DNA of 64,000 nucleotides from positions 1-64,000 of the forward strand of contig JAURVB010010397.1 in NCBI GenBank assembly GCA_033002965.1, in the 5' to 3' direction. The DNA is from Piper betle. Lineage: Eukaryota; Streptophyta; Magnoliopsida; Piperales; Piperaceae. The first letter of the stretch is position 1. Each line of letters starts with the position of its first letter. Under the pieces are notes generated by a model. It was not told the DNA's origin, ran no database searches, and worked only from the letters and a program-made list of their open reading frames with translations. Below are positions 23,942-34,937 of this stretch, in pieces. The translations under genes and the position numbers were made by a program.

Positions 23942-26900
23942 TTATGGTAGTGTTAAAGGTTTGAAAACAGAGGCAATACCTGATGTAAGTATAGGTCTTC
24001 GCATTGGAGGCCTTCGAGTGTGTGAGGAGGGCAAGGAAGGTATAGCCGGCTTTCTCAAAGAGTTGGGCAGAGAAGGCAACTTTTGTTTTGGTCTGCTTAT
24101 GCGAAGGAGCTCTCTGATGTTAGCAACAACTACATCACATGTGAGAAAGACTTTTGCTGCAGATGCAGCATGCTCTATACAACATCGAACAACCTGCTTC
24201 GTGAGGATAAAAGTTACGAATATCCATCGTGATTATTCTACTTTTTAAATAATGAAGATAAGTTAAAAGTAATATTAAATGGCCCTCGTTCTTCACAGCT
24301 TGAGATTTTAGAGCAAATTGTAGACCACCTAAATTTGCAACATTCTGGGAGTTCTTGGCATGCAAAATTCATTAGCAACTGAATTGATAAAATAACTTAA
24401 TAACTCAAGATGGGTTTTTTTATCTTGTTTTCCCACTAAGCTAATGACAAGATTATGGCCATGATAAAAGATGAAAAACCTTTGAGGGGTCAATAATTCC
24501 GCCAGCCATCAAGTCTTCGTAAGTGCTGTTAGCAGCATTGTAGCCATACCGTACATCATCTGTTGATAGCACCTGGAAAGTGTAGTTGCATACTACTCCA
24601 AAGTAAGTACCAAACAGTATTACGGTCAATAAGAACATTTTACTTCAACTAAATAAACAACCTCTTCTACCACAATGTTGCCATTTGCCCCAGCATTTTT
24701 TGCTATCAACTTTGCAGGGTAAGTCAAAGCCTTCTTGAATATATTAGCTCCAACCTGCATAATTTCTAGGAAAATGAGGACAGCAAAATGTTAAAAAAAG
24801 GTAGAGTGAAAATCGTCAAATAATGATATTAGATAATTAGCTCATTCTTGATTTCAAGAGTTTAGAGTGACCTTTTGCTCATCGTTTTCAAATTCCTTTG
24901 CAATTTTGTCCACCTTTGTTGATAGCCTTAAGAGGCTACAGCGGCCACCAATGACAATGCCTTCTTCGATAGCTGCCTAAAGGTTCTTGAAACAATGGTA
25001 CATGATTGGGAGGAAATGTGAATGATACATTTTAAAAGCTCAATACCTTTGTTGCATTTAATGCATCCTCAATTCTCAGCTTTTTATCCTTCAGTTCAAC
25101 GTCTGTGGGTGCACCTACTTGCAGTTGATCTACATCAGCAATACTGGAAGGTAATTACTTAAAATTTGACAAACGAAGGTAGAAATTTAGATAAAATTTG
25201 AGAGTTTTGAAGTTTGCCAAAGTACCTGGACAATTGCTATTCCTCCAGATAATCTAGCAATCCTTTCATTTAATATTTTCTTTTGGAAGTTTTCTTGAGA
25301 ATTCTGCAAAGAAACATTTTCGTGAAATAAGATAAACTCTATCTTGCTAGCTATTAGCTCATCAAATCGAGTATGATTTAGCGATTTAGTCCGAATGTCC
25401 TACAGACTACACATAAGATAAAAACCAATCTCCCTACACCCTTATTTCTTGCACCACAATTTTGAGAAGCAGATTAACTGCACCTCAACAAGTCTACGGA
25501 TCTGAACCACACATTTGTCAATGGCGTTTTGGGTGGTTTTATCGCTTACAATTAGAGTAGAATCCTTTTTTACAACAACTTTCTTTGCAGATCCCAAAAC
25601 TTCTTTTACTGCTTTCTCAAGAACTATGCCGCTGTCATCTCTTATCACAGTCCCTACAAGATAAGGGAATATGAATTTATATGCCATATCTCTTTGAAAA
25701 CAAGATTGAACGCTGCATAACTTTGGAGTAAAGGTGCAGGGTTCAAATAGCTAACTTTTTTTAGGGCATTGCCTCCTGTCAAAATAGCAATGCCTTTTTC
25801 GTTCTCCAAAGGGGCCTTAATTGCAGCAACCCTCAAATTTCCCTTCAATTTGTTTCTTATTATTGGAGCCAGGGCTTCCTTCTCAATCTTTTCGGCCAAT
25901 ATAACAATGGGATATTGCTCCTTAACAGCATTATCCAATATTTTAAAGACTTCTTGGGCATGTGTAATCTTCTTGTCAACCAAAAGCAACTGCAACGAAA
26001 AAATTTTATCTTCTCTAGTTACCCTGTGGATTTTGAGGAGAATTATGCAAAGAAGCTGTATATGTTTTGCAGTATGAGATAACAGAGAAAGATGCAAGAA
26101 ATTTACCATATAGTCTTCAAATTCTGCCGACATTTTCTCGTGATCTGTTATAAAATATGGAGACAGAAACCCTCGATCAAACTGCATCCCCTCCATGATT
26201 TCTATACTGTTTTCAGTACTTCTACCTTTCTCAACCGTCACAAGACCCTGTTTTCCAACACTTTTGAGTGCCTCTGCCACCATATTACCTGCTATATAAT
26301 CATTCCCTGCACTAACCACAGCAACATCTGCAAGTTCATGGTCTTGAACCTACATGTTAATCATTTTATTAGATCAAGATTTTTTACGTCCCCATGACGG
26401 TGGAATCATTTATTTTGTATAATTTTTTTGGTAATAGCCATTAAGACCTCTTTAGACATCAACTTGAGTTCGTGAACAAGAGCTTCGGCAGTCTTCTCAA
26501 TTCCACGGGCTATTTGAGTAGGATTCATCCCTGTAGCAATGACCTAAACTTTCATGCGTTAGGAATTTACAAAGTGAATTAAGAAATAATCACGCCTGCC
26601 TGATAAAATTTCAAGTCACAAGGGTATGAATCAGGAGAATGATCAACTGTTGATTTTCTTAGGTGCAATGATCAATATTTAACTATTTGGTGATATCAAA
26701 CAATTTCTGTTCGTTTCTCCCAATGAGCAAAGAGAACAAGAATACAAGATAAGAACCACAATAGAAGGCAGAGACAATAAACCACCTTGACACCCTCTGC
26801 GATTAGGTCATGAGCAAGAACAACAGAGGTAATTGTACCATCCCCGGCCAGATCATTGGATTTTGCAGCAGCAAGCCTCACTAACTTCGCAGCAATATTC

Positions 26901-27480
26901 TCCAAGGGATCTTCCAATTCAACCTTGAAAATTAATACAAAGAAATATCATCAAAATCATTTACCCCAAATCTCATTCTGCACACAACTTAATCAAGCAG
27001 CAACATCTAAGCAAGTTTTCTTCTGACATATCATCAAGCACCAAAGATGGACCCAGCAGGGTAACATCTGGTCATCACAACTATGAAAGAGTAACAATCC
27101 AATGAGAACATATCAAATTTACCTCCTTAAGAACTGTAACACCATCATTGACAATTTTGGGAGGACCATACTTGTTCTCCAGCACCACGTTCCTCCCTTT
27201 AGGAGGCAATGTTACACCAACCAATCTCGCCACCTAGCTGACTCCTGCCTGGATCCCCCATTAACCATTTAAAAAAAAAATTCATCCCCACCAAACTGAA
27301 CATTCACGCATCAAACTTCAAGTCAACTACAACCTCAAGCTTCTTGATTGTTGACCCATCATGGTTGAAGTAGAGCTCCTTGGCCGCAGCTCTTGGAGAG
27401 AGTGCAGCCCTGCGAGACGAAGTGGGTGGTGAGGCAAATGTGGAAGTGTACGAGGAGTAGAGTGTTGGAGAAGTCGACAT
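23942..27480 (-). pseudogene. CPN60B4: Chloroplast chaperonin CPN60 beta-4-like, decaying
   Basis: Thirteen exons are readable: 27480-27334, 27248-27123, 26923-26786, 26543-26448, 26349-26107, 25989-25773, 25653-25484, 25303-25226, 25118-25047, 24976-24872, 24754-24662, 24572-24480, 24193-23942 (about 609 residues). A short plastid transit peptide precedes AAAKELYFNHDG. The long basic, Pro-rich C-terminus (LRKPAIPSLPSS and on) in place of a Gly-rich tail marks the beta-4 type, which in Arabidopsis folds NdhH of the NDH complex. Problems: in-frame TAG at 27236-27234 (avoided only if that TAG serves as the acceptor, losing 5 residues); ATP-loop LGPKGRN is LPPKGRN; GDGTTT is GDGTIT; the FGERK segment after IKAP is replaced by six residues; intron 6 has a GC donor; the exon 9 acceptor reads AA, not AG; and GGGC is GGRC. 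Frames are otherwise kept, so decay is recent or the protein is divergent. Confidence 0.8.
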
Positions 27481-27607
27481 ATCTAGTTAGATATGAGGGG
27501 CTTAACAAGCTGTTTCACAAAGCTCTTGGGGGTGGCTACGGCTTGGGCTGCATCTGGCTAGCAGTTTGAGATATATTTGGTGAGCAGGACTTGGAGACGC
27601 TGCGCCC

Positions 27608-27676
27608 ATGGAGACGACCTTGGGCCTGACCGTTTGATGATCCATCATCAACGGTCAGGCCTAAGGGCGTCTCCAT
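27608..27676. repeat. Near-perfect 33-bp inverted repeat, 2-nt loop
   Basis: The two arms pair almost completely, with a one-base bulge and two mismatches around a centre at about 27641. They start ATGGAGACG and end CGTCTCCAT; the inner part is GGCCTGACCGTT against AACGGTCAGGCC. It lies 128 bp upstream of the CPN60 copy's start codon. It could be a tiny foldback element, a cruciform or a small-RNA precursor. Confidence 0.85.
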
Positions 27677-28303
27677 AATCGTCTGTGCAGCAGGTGTTTC
27701 CAAAAATTTTTCATATTTGGTTGACTTTTAGATAAGTGGCGGGAAGAAATATCTCGGTTGCTTGCTCACTTACCAAATGCCGCTGGGTTTGGGTTAGAAT
27801 TTCCAATCTCAGGGATCGGTTCCTTAAATCTCACCACCCTTTTTGGAGGTTTCGTCGCGTTTGATCGAAATTTATACCAATGTATATAAATCTAATTACT
27901 TGAGTCCGGGGTTAAAAAAAGTATCCCTTCCCAAATCAATCTCCATCGGTTAAGAGAAGTCAAAACACTGCACCAGTGGCCTCTAGATGGAGTGGCAAAA
28001 TCCGATCAGATAGTCCCAATGTCAAAGACATCTAGTTATTGTCGCCTCTAATTAGTAACAATTTTTTTTATACTGCTATAGATAATTGGAGTTGGACGAG
28101 ATAAATTCCAGATAAAATAGTCTCTTTTTTTCGACAATCATACCACCGTTAAGGTGCCGAGGATCCGGATCACATTGCCCAGAGTCGATCAATACTATTT
28201 TTTTTAATTAAATCTAATTTAAATTGTCTTTATAATCAAACCGGTTTAAATTGAATTAAATTTAAATACTTGAGCAGTGAATATTTTTTCCCAATAAAAT
28301 ACT
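27677..28303. other. Intergenic, no gene seen
   Basis: Upstream flank of the CPN60 copy; moderately AT-rich; no recognisable gene. Confidence 0.5.
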
Positions 28304-28788
28304 GGGAAAATGTCATAAATGGTCGGGTTTTAAATTTTTAAAAAAAATAGTCAAATTTACCAAATAATATCAAATATAATCATTTTTAAAATTTTTATAT
28401 TAATCACGATCAAATTTCAACATTTTTTTATTTAATAACAAAAATGCCCATAAATTTTATTTTTATTAATAATAAAGTAGATAATGGATAAAAATTATAA
28501 ATTTTATTAAATTTATATATATATATATGTATAAAGGCTAGAACTTTTATTTTATCTAATATATTTTTATTATGAATAATTTAACAAATGAAATATTATT
28601 TATCATATAAAATAAAAAAAATATTTTTTAGAAAATTTGAAGTTAAATTAGAGGTATTTATGTTAATAAATTAAATATAATGAGCCAAATATTTTTAAAA
28701 TATATGAATTAATTATATATAAAATAAAATTTTAAGTAAAATTTCAATTATTTAAAAATATTAAAATTTGTCTATATGATATTTTCCC
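28304..28788. mobile_element. AT-rich MITE, copy A
   Basis: This 485-bp AT-rich stretch has inverted ends: left GGGAAAATGTCATAAATGG, right complement GGGAAAATATCATATAGAC. The flanks AAATACT and AAATGCT form an imperfect 7-bp target duplication. It is homologous throughout to 36802-37461 in the same orientation. No coding capacity. Confidence 0.68.
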
Positions 28789-30063
28789 AAATGCTATAGA
28801 TCAAGCCGTCCCCACTAACATCTCACGGCCAAAATCATGCAGGACACTGCACACAACTCATATGCACCATTTCAGCCGCGCAAACGTGTCCAACAATGGC
28901 GACCATGCACGGTACATATTCCTGTACTACAGATCGACTGCTCACTCCACTTCTCACTTCACCTGTTGATCTACGTCATTTGTACATGTTAAGTAATCTA
29001 TGCCTTCTGTTCTTCCTCTTTTAGTGTTTAATTTTCAACAAATTTGATCAGTAGCAGTTCTGTGAGTTGGTTATTATATTGTTAATATGTTATCTCTATG
29101 AGTATATACCATTAATGCCTGCTTCCAAGTTGTTTTTTTTTTGGTGTTTCTGGACATGGTTTGATTCGCGGGTGCTTGTTAAGATTTGTTCCTATAATAT
29201 GGGCCGATGTTTCATCTAAAATCTTGTTGCCCTGTTAGGTGATTTTGGTTAGTCACTTGTATGTTGTTGGATTCTAGGTTGCTAGTGAAAGATCGGGACG
29301 TGTTAATCATACTTGCAGAGGTTTTTTAACCTTAATCTGATGAAGTTGAGCCATATATGGTGGTGTATTAGGTCTAGATGTTCCCTGAAAAATGTTCTTT
29401 GAGGGCATGTCTCTGGCTAGAAAAAGAAAAATATTAATCAATTCCTTGAGGAAGAAAAGACATTGCATACATGTGTATTAAAAGTCTGATATCATAGTCT
29501 CTGATTATTGTATATTAGAAGGCCCATTAACTTAGTTCTAGTTCTTAAAAAAATCATTTAGAGTCTGTACTATGGCTAATCATGATTCATGATTGTGTAT
29601 GACGACTATAGAGCCAATCTAAATGTGTGGTGACTCATATCATTTTCTAATCATCAATCATGGTCTTTCTTTGTGGTTACCTATTAAAATTAACTCATAA
29701 GTAGTAGATTCATATTTCTCTATAATTAATTTTTGACATTCAAATCTAATCTGTAAGGCATTTTCTTAAAATATTCTGTTGCTGATGGGAAGGCAGATTT
29801 TTTACAACGTAGCTCATGGAGGCCTTGATCCTGGATCTCAGATTAAATTTAATGAATGACATATCATAGAAAGATGCTCTGGTTGTTATTAAGTGTATTT
29901 CGTTTTTCACATATATTTAGTCAGTGATATCGTTGTGTTAAAGTAGACGTTGTCTGTGTTTTAGGTTATTGTTTGTACTTAAAAATTGATCTTGATATTT
30001 GAAGCTACGTACTGCCCAACAAAAATTTGGTATTTTACTCTCGACTGTTTATTGTGCAGATCA
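28789..30063. other. Upstream region of HSP70-8 pseudogene
   Basis: No coding region recognised. A 3' splice-site-like tgcag four bases before the ATG at 30064 suggests that the 5' UTR was split by an intron here, with the promoter farther left. This is inference only. Confidence 0.35.
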
Positions 30064-31498
30064 ATGGCTGAAATTCTTACTAGTATGGCAATTGACAGTG
30101 AAGCAGCTAGTGATTTTAAACATGATCATGCATTAACTGAACCGGCCTTGGGCTTAGATTTTGGGACATATCAGTGCAGTGTTGCTGTGTGGAATGGTGC
30201 AGAGATTGTAATGTTGAAGGGCACTCAAAACAAGAGATTATTGCGCTGATATGTCATGTTTGACAATGAAATTCCTGTTGGAGCTGTTAATGAAAAGCTG
30301 GGACGTGATGAATATGAAATATTATCTGGACGAGCAGTGTTCAATATGAAAAGCCTGATTGGGCGAATTGATACTGATCCAGTGATTCAATCAAGCAAGA
30401 ATGTTCCTTTCTTGGTGCAAACTTTGGGTATTGGAATTAGACCATTTGTTGCTGCTTTGGTGAACAATGCATGGAGATTTGCCAAGGTTGACGAAGTCCT
30501 AGCTGTCTTTTTGGTGGAACTCCGGCTCAAGGCTGAGGCGCACTTGAAGAGAGCGGTCCGGAATGTTGTTTTCACAATTCCTGCCTCATTTAGTCGATTT
30601 CAGCAGACCCGAATCGAACGAGCATGCCCAAGAGCTGGTTTACATGTTCTAAGGTTTTTGGCTGAGCCATCAGCTGTGGCCCTTGTATATTATCAGCAGC
30701 ATCAGCAGGCTGTGCACGACATGAGGGATAGTGGTTCTGAGAAAGTAGCTTTAGTCTTTATATGGGTGCGGGTTATTGTGATGTTGCTTTTACTACTACT
30801 GCAGGTGGAGTTTCACAGGTCAAAGCTCTGTCTGGAACTGCAATAGGAGGAGAGGATTTGCTTCAGAACACCATGAGACATCTTGTGCCGGAATTCGACA
30901 TCCTTTGTGGAAGGTATTGTTTAAATGAAATTCAGTCATTGCGCCTACTTAGGATTGCTGCACAAGATGCGATTCACGAGTTGTCTTCCCAAGATTCGGT
31001 GCAAGTAAATGTTGATTTGATGAATGGAACAAAAATCTGTAGAACACTCACTCGAAAAGAATTTGAGGAGGTTAATGAAAATGTCTTTTCAAGAGGCGAG
31101 AACTTGGTGACACAATGCTTAAATGATGCAAAGATGGGGGAAGAATATCTAGATGATGTTATTCTTGTTGGTGGATGTTCTAACATATCTAGAATTCAAA
31201 GCCTTGTCTTAGGATTATGCAAGAAAGAGGCACCTTATAAAGGGATGAATGTGTTTGAGGCTGCAGTACATGGTTTGGCTTTAGAAGGAGCTATTGCATC
31301 TGGAATCTCAGATCCTTTGGGCACTTGAGGGTGGTGGCAGGTGTTGTTGATCCAATTCCCCAAGCTCCTATTTCACCATTTTCTGAAGTGAGGATGCCTA
31401 CTTTAGATGATGGACATGGCTGGTGCTCAGAAGCTCTAGATAAGATGTATGGAGCAAATCTGAACTTAGAGATTGTACAGAGAAAGATAAAGCCGTGA
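30064..31498 (+). pseudogene. HSP70-8: HSP70-8 (HSP70T-2)-like pseudogene
   Basis: Clear homologue of the unusual plant HSP70 relative known as heat shock 70 kDa protein 8. The ATPase-domain start LGLDFGTYQCSVAVWNG lies at about residues 33-49, followed by GRIDTDPV, RNVVFTIPASFSRFQQ, LAEPSAVALVYY, GGEDLLQNT and DVILVGGCSNISRIQ. Lesions: an in-frame TGA at 30247-30249 between RLLR and YVMFDNE; a one-base loss near 30758 (frame moves from ...EKVALVF to MGAGYCDVAF); and a stop at about 31328 after SGISDPLGT where most of the substrate-binding part is missing. The extreme C-terminus reappears in another frame at about 31340-31498 (VRMPTLDDGHGWC, then NLEIVQRKIKP). So the gene lost about 100 codons plus frame integrity. 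AATAAA follows at 31597. Confidence 0.92.
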
Positions 31499-31596
31499 AG
31501 ATTTGTGTGTGGCACTTGAGGTTTGCTTGCTTCTTCGTTCCATTTTGGAAAGATGATGGTCTCTCAATGGGTTTAACAAATGTGTATTAGGCTTGC

Positions 31597-31602
31597 AATA
31601 AA
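31597..31602 (+). terminator. Poly(A) signal AATAAA of HSP70-8 relic
   Basis: AATAAA 99 bp after the relic's final stop codon; position fits a former poly(A) signal. Confidence 0.4.
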
Positions 31603-31611
31603 AAGAAACTT

Positions 31612-31760
31612 TGGGTGTAGTTTTTATAACCTAATCTGCGTATGTCTTGTGTGTTTGATGTGAAAATGCATGCATGAAGGCATGAGATTTTGCTTATGGA
31701 CAAAAACTTCTGGTGTAGTTTTTATAATCTAATTAGCTTATGTCTTGTGTGTTTCTATAT
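31612..31760. repeat. Tandem duplication of about 100 bp
   Basis: The block 'ggtgtagtttttataa.ctaat' followed by 'tatgtcttgtgtgttt' occurs at about 31614-31661 and again at about 31711-31757, showing an imperfect duplication of the relic's 3' flank. Confidence 0.7.
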
Positions 31761-33331
31761 GAACACAAACTTCAGATCAGTGGGCTAAAATTGCAAGTGT
31801 CCTTTGTCACATTTTCTCCAGGAAGTCTTGCCTAGCCACGGCTAGAACAATTTGTTCAAAATGTGATTGCTTTACATCCATATATGTAAGTTTTACTCGT
31901 ATTATTATCAGTGTGGAAGGAGGTTGATGGGTATCCTCTTCAGTTCAACTGCTCCTTATAAAATATTTGATTGGGGAAAAGGAAGGCCATGACCTCTTCA
32001 CCAAGTACCATAGGGTTGTTTTTTTGGACGACAGGTTGTATGTTTTTAGCTCGTGACTATCAATACCCCCGAATACCAAACCCTCAACTTTATACCCTTG
32101 AAGCATGTTGATCAAACAATTGCACAACTAAATTTTTCTTCAAAGTAACACATTTCAAGTGGAAGCCTTGTTGGCTTGGCGATAGGCAACAATCGATAAA
32201 ATATATTGACTCCCAGACGTCCTTGACTCAAGTATTGGTTTATGGTAAGCATGATCTGTACTCACCATTTTATTTGACTTGCCACTGCCCCTGCCAATCC
32301 ATTTGCACACCTGACACCTAAGTGTATGTGGGTATGTATATATATATAATATTTTATAAAAAATTTTAATAAAATATCACTTAAATTCAATTTTTTATGT
32401 AAACTTTAATAGTTATTAAGTTAAATTTTATATAATTGATGAATGAAATAAAAATATCTATACATCTCATATTCAAAAGTAAAATTGTCTTGTAAATAAA
32501 CATAAGACTAATTAGATTTACATTATAATAATTATTTTAGTAAATATCATGATAATAAACATCATTTTTATTGTATTAATATAATTACTAAACACTAAGT
32601 ATATCCAAGGCAAAATTAAAAGTAACATATTTTGAAAAAAACGATTTTATGCCTTGCAAAATTAAAAAATATAGATGTATAAATTATAAAAAGAGTTGTT
32701 AAGAGTAAAATAAAAATCAAAAATCAAAAATAAATAAATGAAAGAGGAAAACTCATCTAATTTTTTGTTATAAATTATTTAAAAATAATAAAATCATAAT
32801 ATTCATTTAAATATGGGAGAAAAAACTGTGTAAGTGATAGATTTGATTATATTTAGAGTATAAATGAATATTTTTAATTTTATAAATCTTTAAAATAGTT
32901 TAAAAAATAAATTAAAATTTTAAGGTGTATCGGAGTGTCGGGTGCGTACGTACGGTATTTTGTAAACCGATACGTACGTACGTCGATAAAACAATCACCT
33001 ACAATTTAGCTGGGTCGGCAAACTCGGAACAGTGGGGGAAGCAAAACTGCAGAACAGCAGCTCATGCCGCTAATCAAGCAATGAACACAACCCCACATGA
33101 CTTCTGATGATGATGATGATGACGATGGCCATGGCTAAGACACTCTCTTCATCCTCCTCCCCTTTCAGAATCCAAAGCATGTTTCCCTTCCCCCTCCTTT
33201 CCTCTACCAAACTCCCTCCCAAAACTGCTCTCCCCTAAATATGAGATACCTCAGACTTCCCCAAACTGTAACCAAAATATTGCTTCTCTAAGCAGCTCCA
33301 TCACCCCATCTCGGTACTCATCAGGTCCACC
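31761..33331. other. AT-rich intergenic, DUF868 upstream
   Basis: No gene seen. 32330-32930 is extremely AT-rich. Around 32940-32982, gtacgtacg words in opposite arms can form a small hairpin. A (GAT)n-like tract occurs at 33105-33126. Confidence 0.5.
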
Positions 33332-34321
33332 ATGAACCCACTTTTGGATTCTCTTCCTTCATGCTTTACCAGCTCTAATGGTGGCCGACCCCAAAAGTGT
33401 GCCACCAAAATGCACCAAACCATCGTCTCCTCGGTTTACCAGGCTACCATCTGTGGCAGCTCGGTGCTCATCACTCTCACATGGTTCAGAACCAGCACCG
33501 GCGCAGCCCACTCCCTCACTATCACTGTCGACTCCTCCTTCTCGCTCACCATCGACCTATCTCCTCCTTCTTATGTTTCCTCACTGTTTAGGAAGAAGCG
33601 CGGGTGCAAGTCCTTGCCGATCTCCGACCACCACTGCAAGCTCGTGTGGGACTTCTCCAAGGCCTGCTTCGCCGACGCCATGGCCGAGCCGGCGTCCGAC
33701 TTCTACCTCGCTGTCGTCCAAGACGAGTCGACGGTCGCGTTCTTGTTGAGCGGTCCGACGTCGCCGGTGTCGCTGCCGCGGCGCGAGCACGTGTTCGGCC
33801 GCAGGAGCTTCTCCACCCGGGCCGCCTTCCCGGCGGGGGCGGAGAGATCAAGATCGAGTGCTCCGGCGGGGCGATGCGGGTGGCGGTGGACGGCAGGGCG
33901 GCGCTGGTGGTGAAGAGGCTGGAGTGGAAGTTCCGAGGGAACGAGCGGATCGTGGTGGGCGGCGCCGACGTCGAGTTCTACTGGGACGTGTTCAACTGGG
34001 TCGCCGGCAGCGGGCATGGAGTGTTCGTGTTCCAGGTGGGGGAGGAGGGGTGTGGGCGGAGATGGGGGAGGAGGAGAAGAAGATGATGAGGAGGAGGAGC
34101 AGTGTTGGGGAGAAGGGGTGTCGCCGGCGGCGGTGTCGTCGGCTGGGAGCTGGGGTAGTGTGATGCAGTGGTCGGAGGAAGGGAGCTGGTGCAGCTCGTT
34201 GTCGTCGGCTTCTTCGCGCACGTCGTCGTCATCGTCTTGGCCGACGTCGGGTGGTAATGGGAGGAGGAGCGGGTTTTCTTTGATGTTGTATGCATGGGAT
34301 TTAGATTGTTCAATTGAGTGA
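33332..34321 (+). CDS. DUF868 family protein, frame slips three times
   Basis: Intronless gene for a plant DUF868 protein of about 330 residues. Frame 2 from 33332 gives the N-terminus: PSCFTSS, SSVYQATICGSSVLITLTW, then REHVFGRRSFSTRAAF. Frame 1 continues with GEIKIECSGG, VKRLEWKFRGNERI and VEFYWDVFNWVAG. Frame 3 follows with VWAEMGEEEKKMM. Frame 2 returns with VMQWSEEGSW and ends GFSLMLYAWDLD. Each slip equals one missing base and each sits in a G/C run (33826-33845, 34041-34050, 34107-34118); together they restore the original frame. No in-frame nonsense codon or residue loss is seen otherwise. The pattern favours assembly errors over decay. DUF868 has no known biochemical function. Confidence 0.8.
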
Positions 34322-34937
34322 TTCTTCCCAGGTTGCTTTGGGATTTTTTTTTTTGAGTGATTCTTTCTCATTTGCTGTGTTTCTCCATGTACATGATGAT
34401 CATGAAAAAAGTTTTGATAGATAATTGGATCAAAGTACTAAATAACTTAAAACTGCATTGTGATTAATTTTACCATCCATCATGGTTGGGATGGCCATCC
34501 TTTCTTTTTTTAAAGAAAATATCATCCATTTTTAATAGGGTGCAAAACAAATATTCCCCTCAAAACTGAGAATAGAAAAACCACCATGGTTTGTTTGGTT
34601 TCAGAAGATTGGCACACTAAGTCAAAGCCTGATTGGTTTATACATGAGGGAATAAAGCCAGATGGATACACCAGAATCATCATAAAATGAGCAGAAAGGA
34701 ATTAATACATTTTTTTCTTTCAAGGGGAAAGGCACCGTTGATTATAATTTGTCTTCAGTTAGATTTCAAAGACAATGCCTAATTGCCATCAATCACTAGG
34801 AATGTTCATCCACCTTTTTACAATATGCAGCTTTTTACACCGGAATGAATAGTACTGACAACAGTTGAAAGCACAAACTCCACAAGAATGGCAGAAATGT
34901 GCTTATTGATGCATGAAATTTTTGCATATTTGACAAT
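34322..34937. other. Intergenic, no gene seen
   Basis: 3' flank of both the DUF868 gene and the convergent ZDS relic. No recognisable coding sequence. Confidence 0.5.

Noticed and set aside
33378..34371. Long minus-strand and alternative plus-strand frames over DUF868
   Set aside because: Shadows of the GC-rich DUF868 gene; only the frame path with DUF868 motifs is supported.
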